Source of the DNA: an uncultured Dermatophilus sp.
GTDB taxonomy: Bacteria > Actinomycetota > Actinomycetes > Actinomycetales > Dermatophilaceae
DNA length: 6,242 bases
NCBI GenBank assembly: GCA_945876925.1
Contig: CAMCQD010000112.1
Coordinates: forward strand, 1 to 6,242
Direction of reading: 5' to 3'
How positions within the stretch are numbered: the stretch's first letter is position 1; each line of letters starts with the position of its first letter. Below, piece by piece: positions 5,711 to 6,242 of the stretch. Position numbers and translations under genes: made by a program. Under the pieces are notes generated by a model. That model did no database searches. It was given only the letters and a program-made list of their open reading frames with translations, and had not been told where the DNA came from.

Positions 5711-6242
5711 TCACCAGCGGGGCGGCGGGCCGACCGGTAGCGCGCACGTGTAGTACGTGACCCGCTTGGCCGCCGGGTTCCCGGCGCCGGCCCGGCGGTA
5801 TTTCGCCAGCAGCGTGACCATGTCGTCCTGCAGCGCGGCCAGCTGCGTGTCGGTGACCAGCACGAGATGGTCGTCCAGGCCGCAGAGTTCCTGCCAGTCC
5901 GGGGGCCAGGAGGGCGCGGCGGTAATCCATTGCTGGGCTTTGCCGGCGAAGTGCTGAATGTAGTCGCGGGCGAGCCATTCGGCGCTGGCCTCGTCGTCGG
6001 GGCCGGGGTCGTCCAGGCTGGCCAGCCGGGAACCGGGGGCGATGCGCCAGTACCGGCGGCGCCCGCGGGCAGCCGAAGCGGTGATGAGCCCGGTCCGGGC
6101 GAGGGCGCGCAGGTGGTAGCTGGTCACTCCGGAGCTGGTGTCCAGCAGGCGGGCCAGGTCCGAGGCGGTGGCCTCACCGAGTGCCCGCAGTTCGGCCAGG
6201 ATGCGCGAGCGCAGCGGGTGCGCCAGGACGCGCAGCGCGCCG
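5711..6242 (-). CDS. ArsR-type winged helix-turn-helix regulator, N-terminus beyond window
   Basis: About 177 codons are visible, open to the right edge, so the start lies outside. The visible N-terminal part, GALRVLAHPLRSRILAELRA, is the first helix pair of the ArsR/HTH_20 fold. It is followed by ATASDLARLLDTSSGVTSYH and LRALARTGLI (recognition helix) and the wing (ARGRRRYWRI). The helix where metal-sensing ArsR/SmtB proteins carry ELCVCDL-type cysteines has none, so metal sensing by that site is unlikely. The C-terminal half (about 100 residues, rich in Trp and Asp, with LVLVTDTQLAALQDDMVTLLAKYRR) matches the layout of actinobacterial winged-helix regulators, often found next to transporter genes. 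The ligand and targets are unknown. An internal GTG at 6127 is a false start because the HTH begins upstream of it. Confidence 0.85.
   Translation of the reverse strand, partial: GALRVLAHPLRSRILAELRALGEATASDLARLLDTSSGVTSYHLRALARTGLITASAARGRRRYWRIAPGSRLASLDDPGPDDEASAEWLARDYIQHFAGKAQQWITAAPSWPPDWQELCGLDDHLVLVTDTQLAALQDDMVTLLAKYRRAGAGNPAAKRVTYYTCALPVGPPPRW

Noticed and set aside
5493..5978. Open frame of 161 codons on the - strand between truA and the regulator
   Set aside because: It overlaps truA and the regulator in another phase and is almost entirely Arg/Pro/Ala/Gly/His, a typical high-GC shadow.
1..6242. Search for CRISPR arrays, insertion sequences, tRNA or rRNA genes and a novel multi-gene system
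   Set aside because: No regularly spaced repeats, transposase motifs, terminal inverted repeats or tRNA-like folds were seen; the genes are conserved housekeeping genes plus two common accessory types.

Overview
The window is high-GC chromosomal DNA from an actinobacterium. The gene order rpmJ-rpsM-rpsK-rpsD-rpoA-rplQ-(...)-truA is the standard actinobacterial alpha-operon layout. The S4, S13 and RNA polymerase alpha proteins read like those of Mycobacterium, Frankia and Streptosporangiales relatives. No order or genus can be fixed from sequence reading alone.

Layout. Bases 1-68 hold no visible gene and probably lie just after infA. The ribosomal/transcription block runs 69-3598 on the + strand: L36, S13, S11, S4, RNA polymerase alpha and L17. 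A strong intrinsic terminator at 3641-3680 closes it. A likely promoter overlaps the end of that terminator and starts a second + strand unit: a beta-lactamase-fold serine hydrolase (3978-4763) followed, with a 4-base GTGA overlap, by the tRNA pseudouridine synthase gene truA (4760-5653). A partial, convergent winged-helix ArsR-type regulator occupies the right end on the - strand (5711-6242).

How the genes work together. Five products are ribosomal proteins, and alpha is the assembly platform of RNA polymerase, so the block couples ribosome and polymerase supply. TruA, which modifies tRNA anticodon arms, commonly sits directly after rplQ in this phylum. Here the hydrolase gene and its own transcription signals lie between them.

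The genes are conserved, so the less ordinary content is between them. The rpmJ-rpsM, rpsD-rpoA and rpoA-rplQ gaps all contain strong inverted repeats. The rpsD-rpoA gap alone has four in succession, the last abutting the rpoA ribosome binding site. The hydrolase has no visible signal peptide, while a secretion-signal-like reading lies out of frame just upstream. I found no mobile element, CRISPR array, tRNA or rRNA gene, and nothing that amounts to a novel defence or biosynthetic system.
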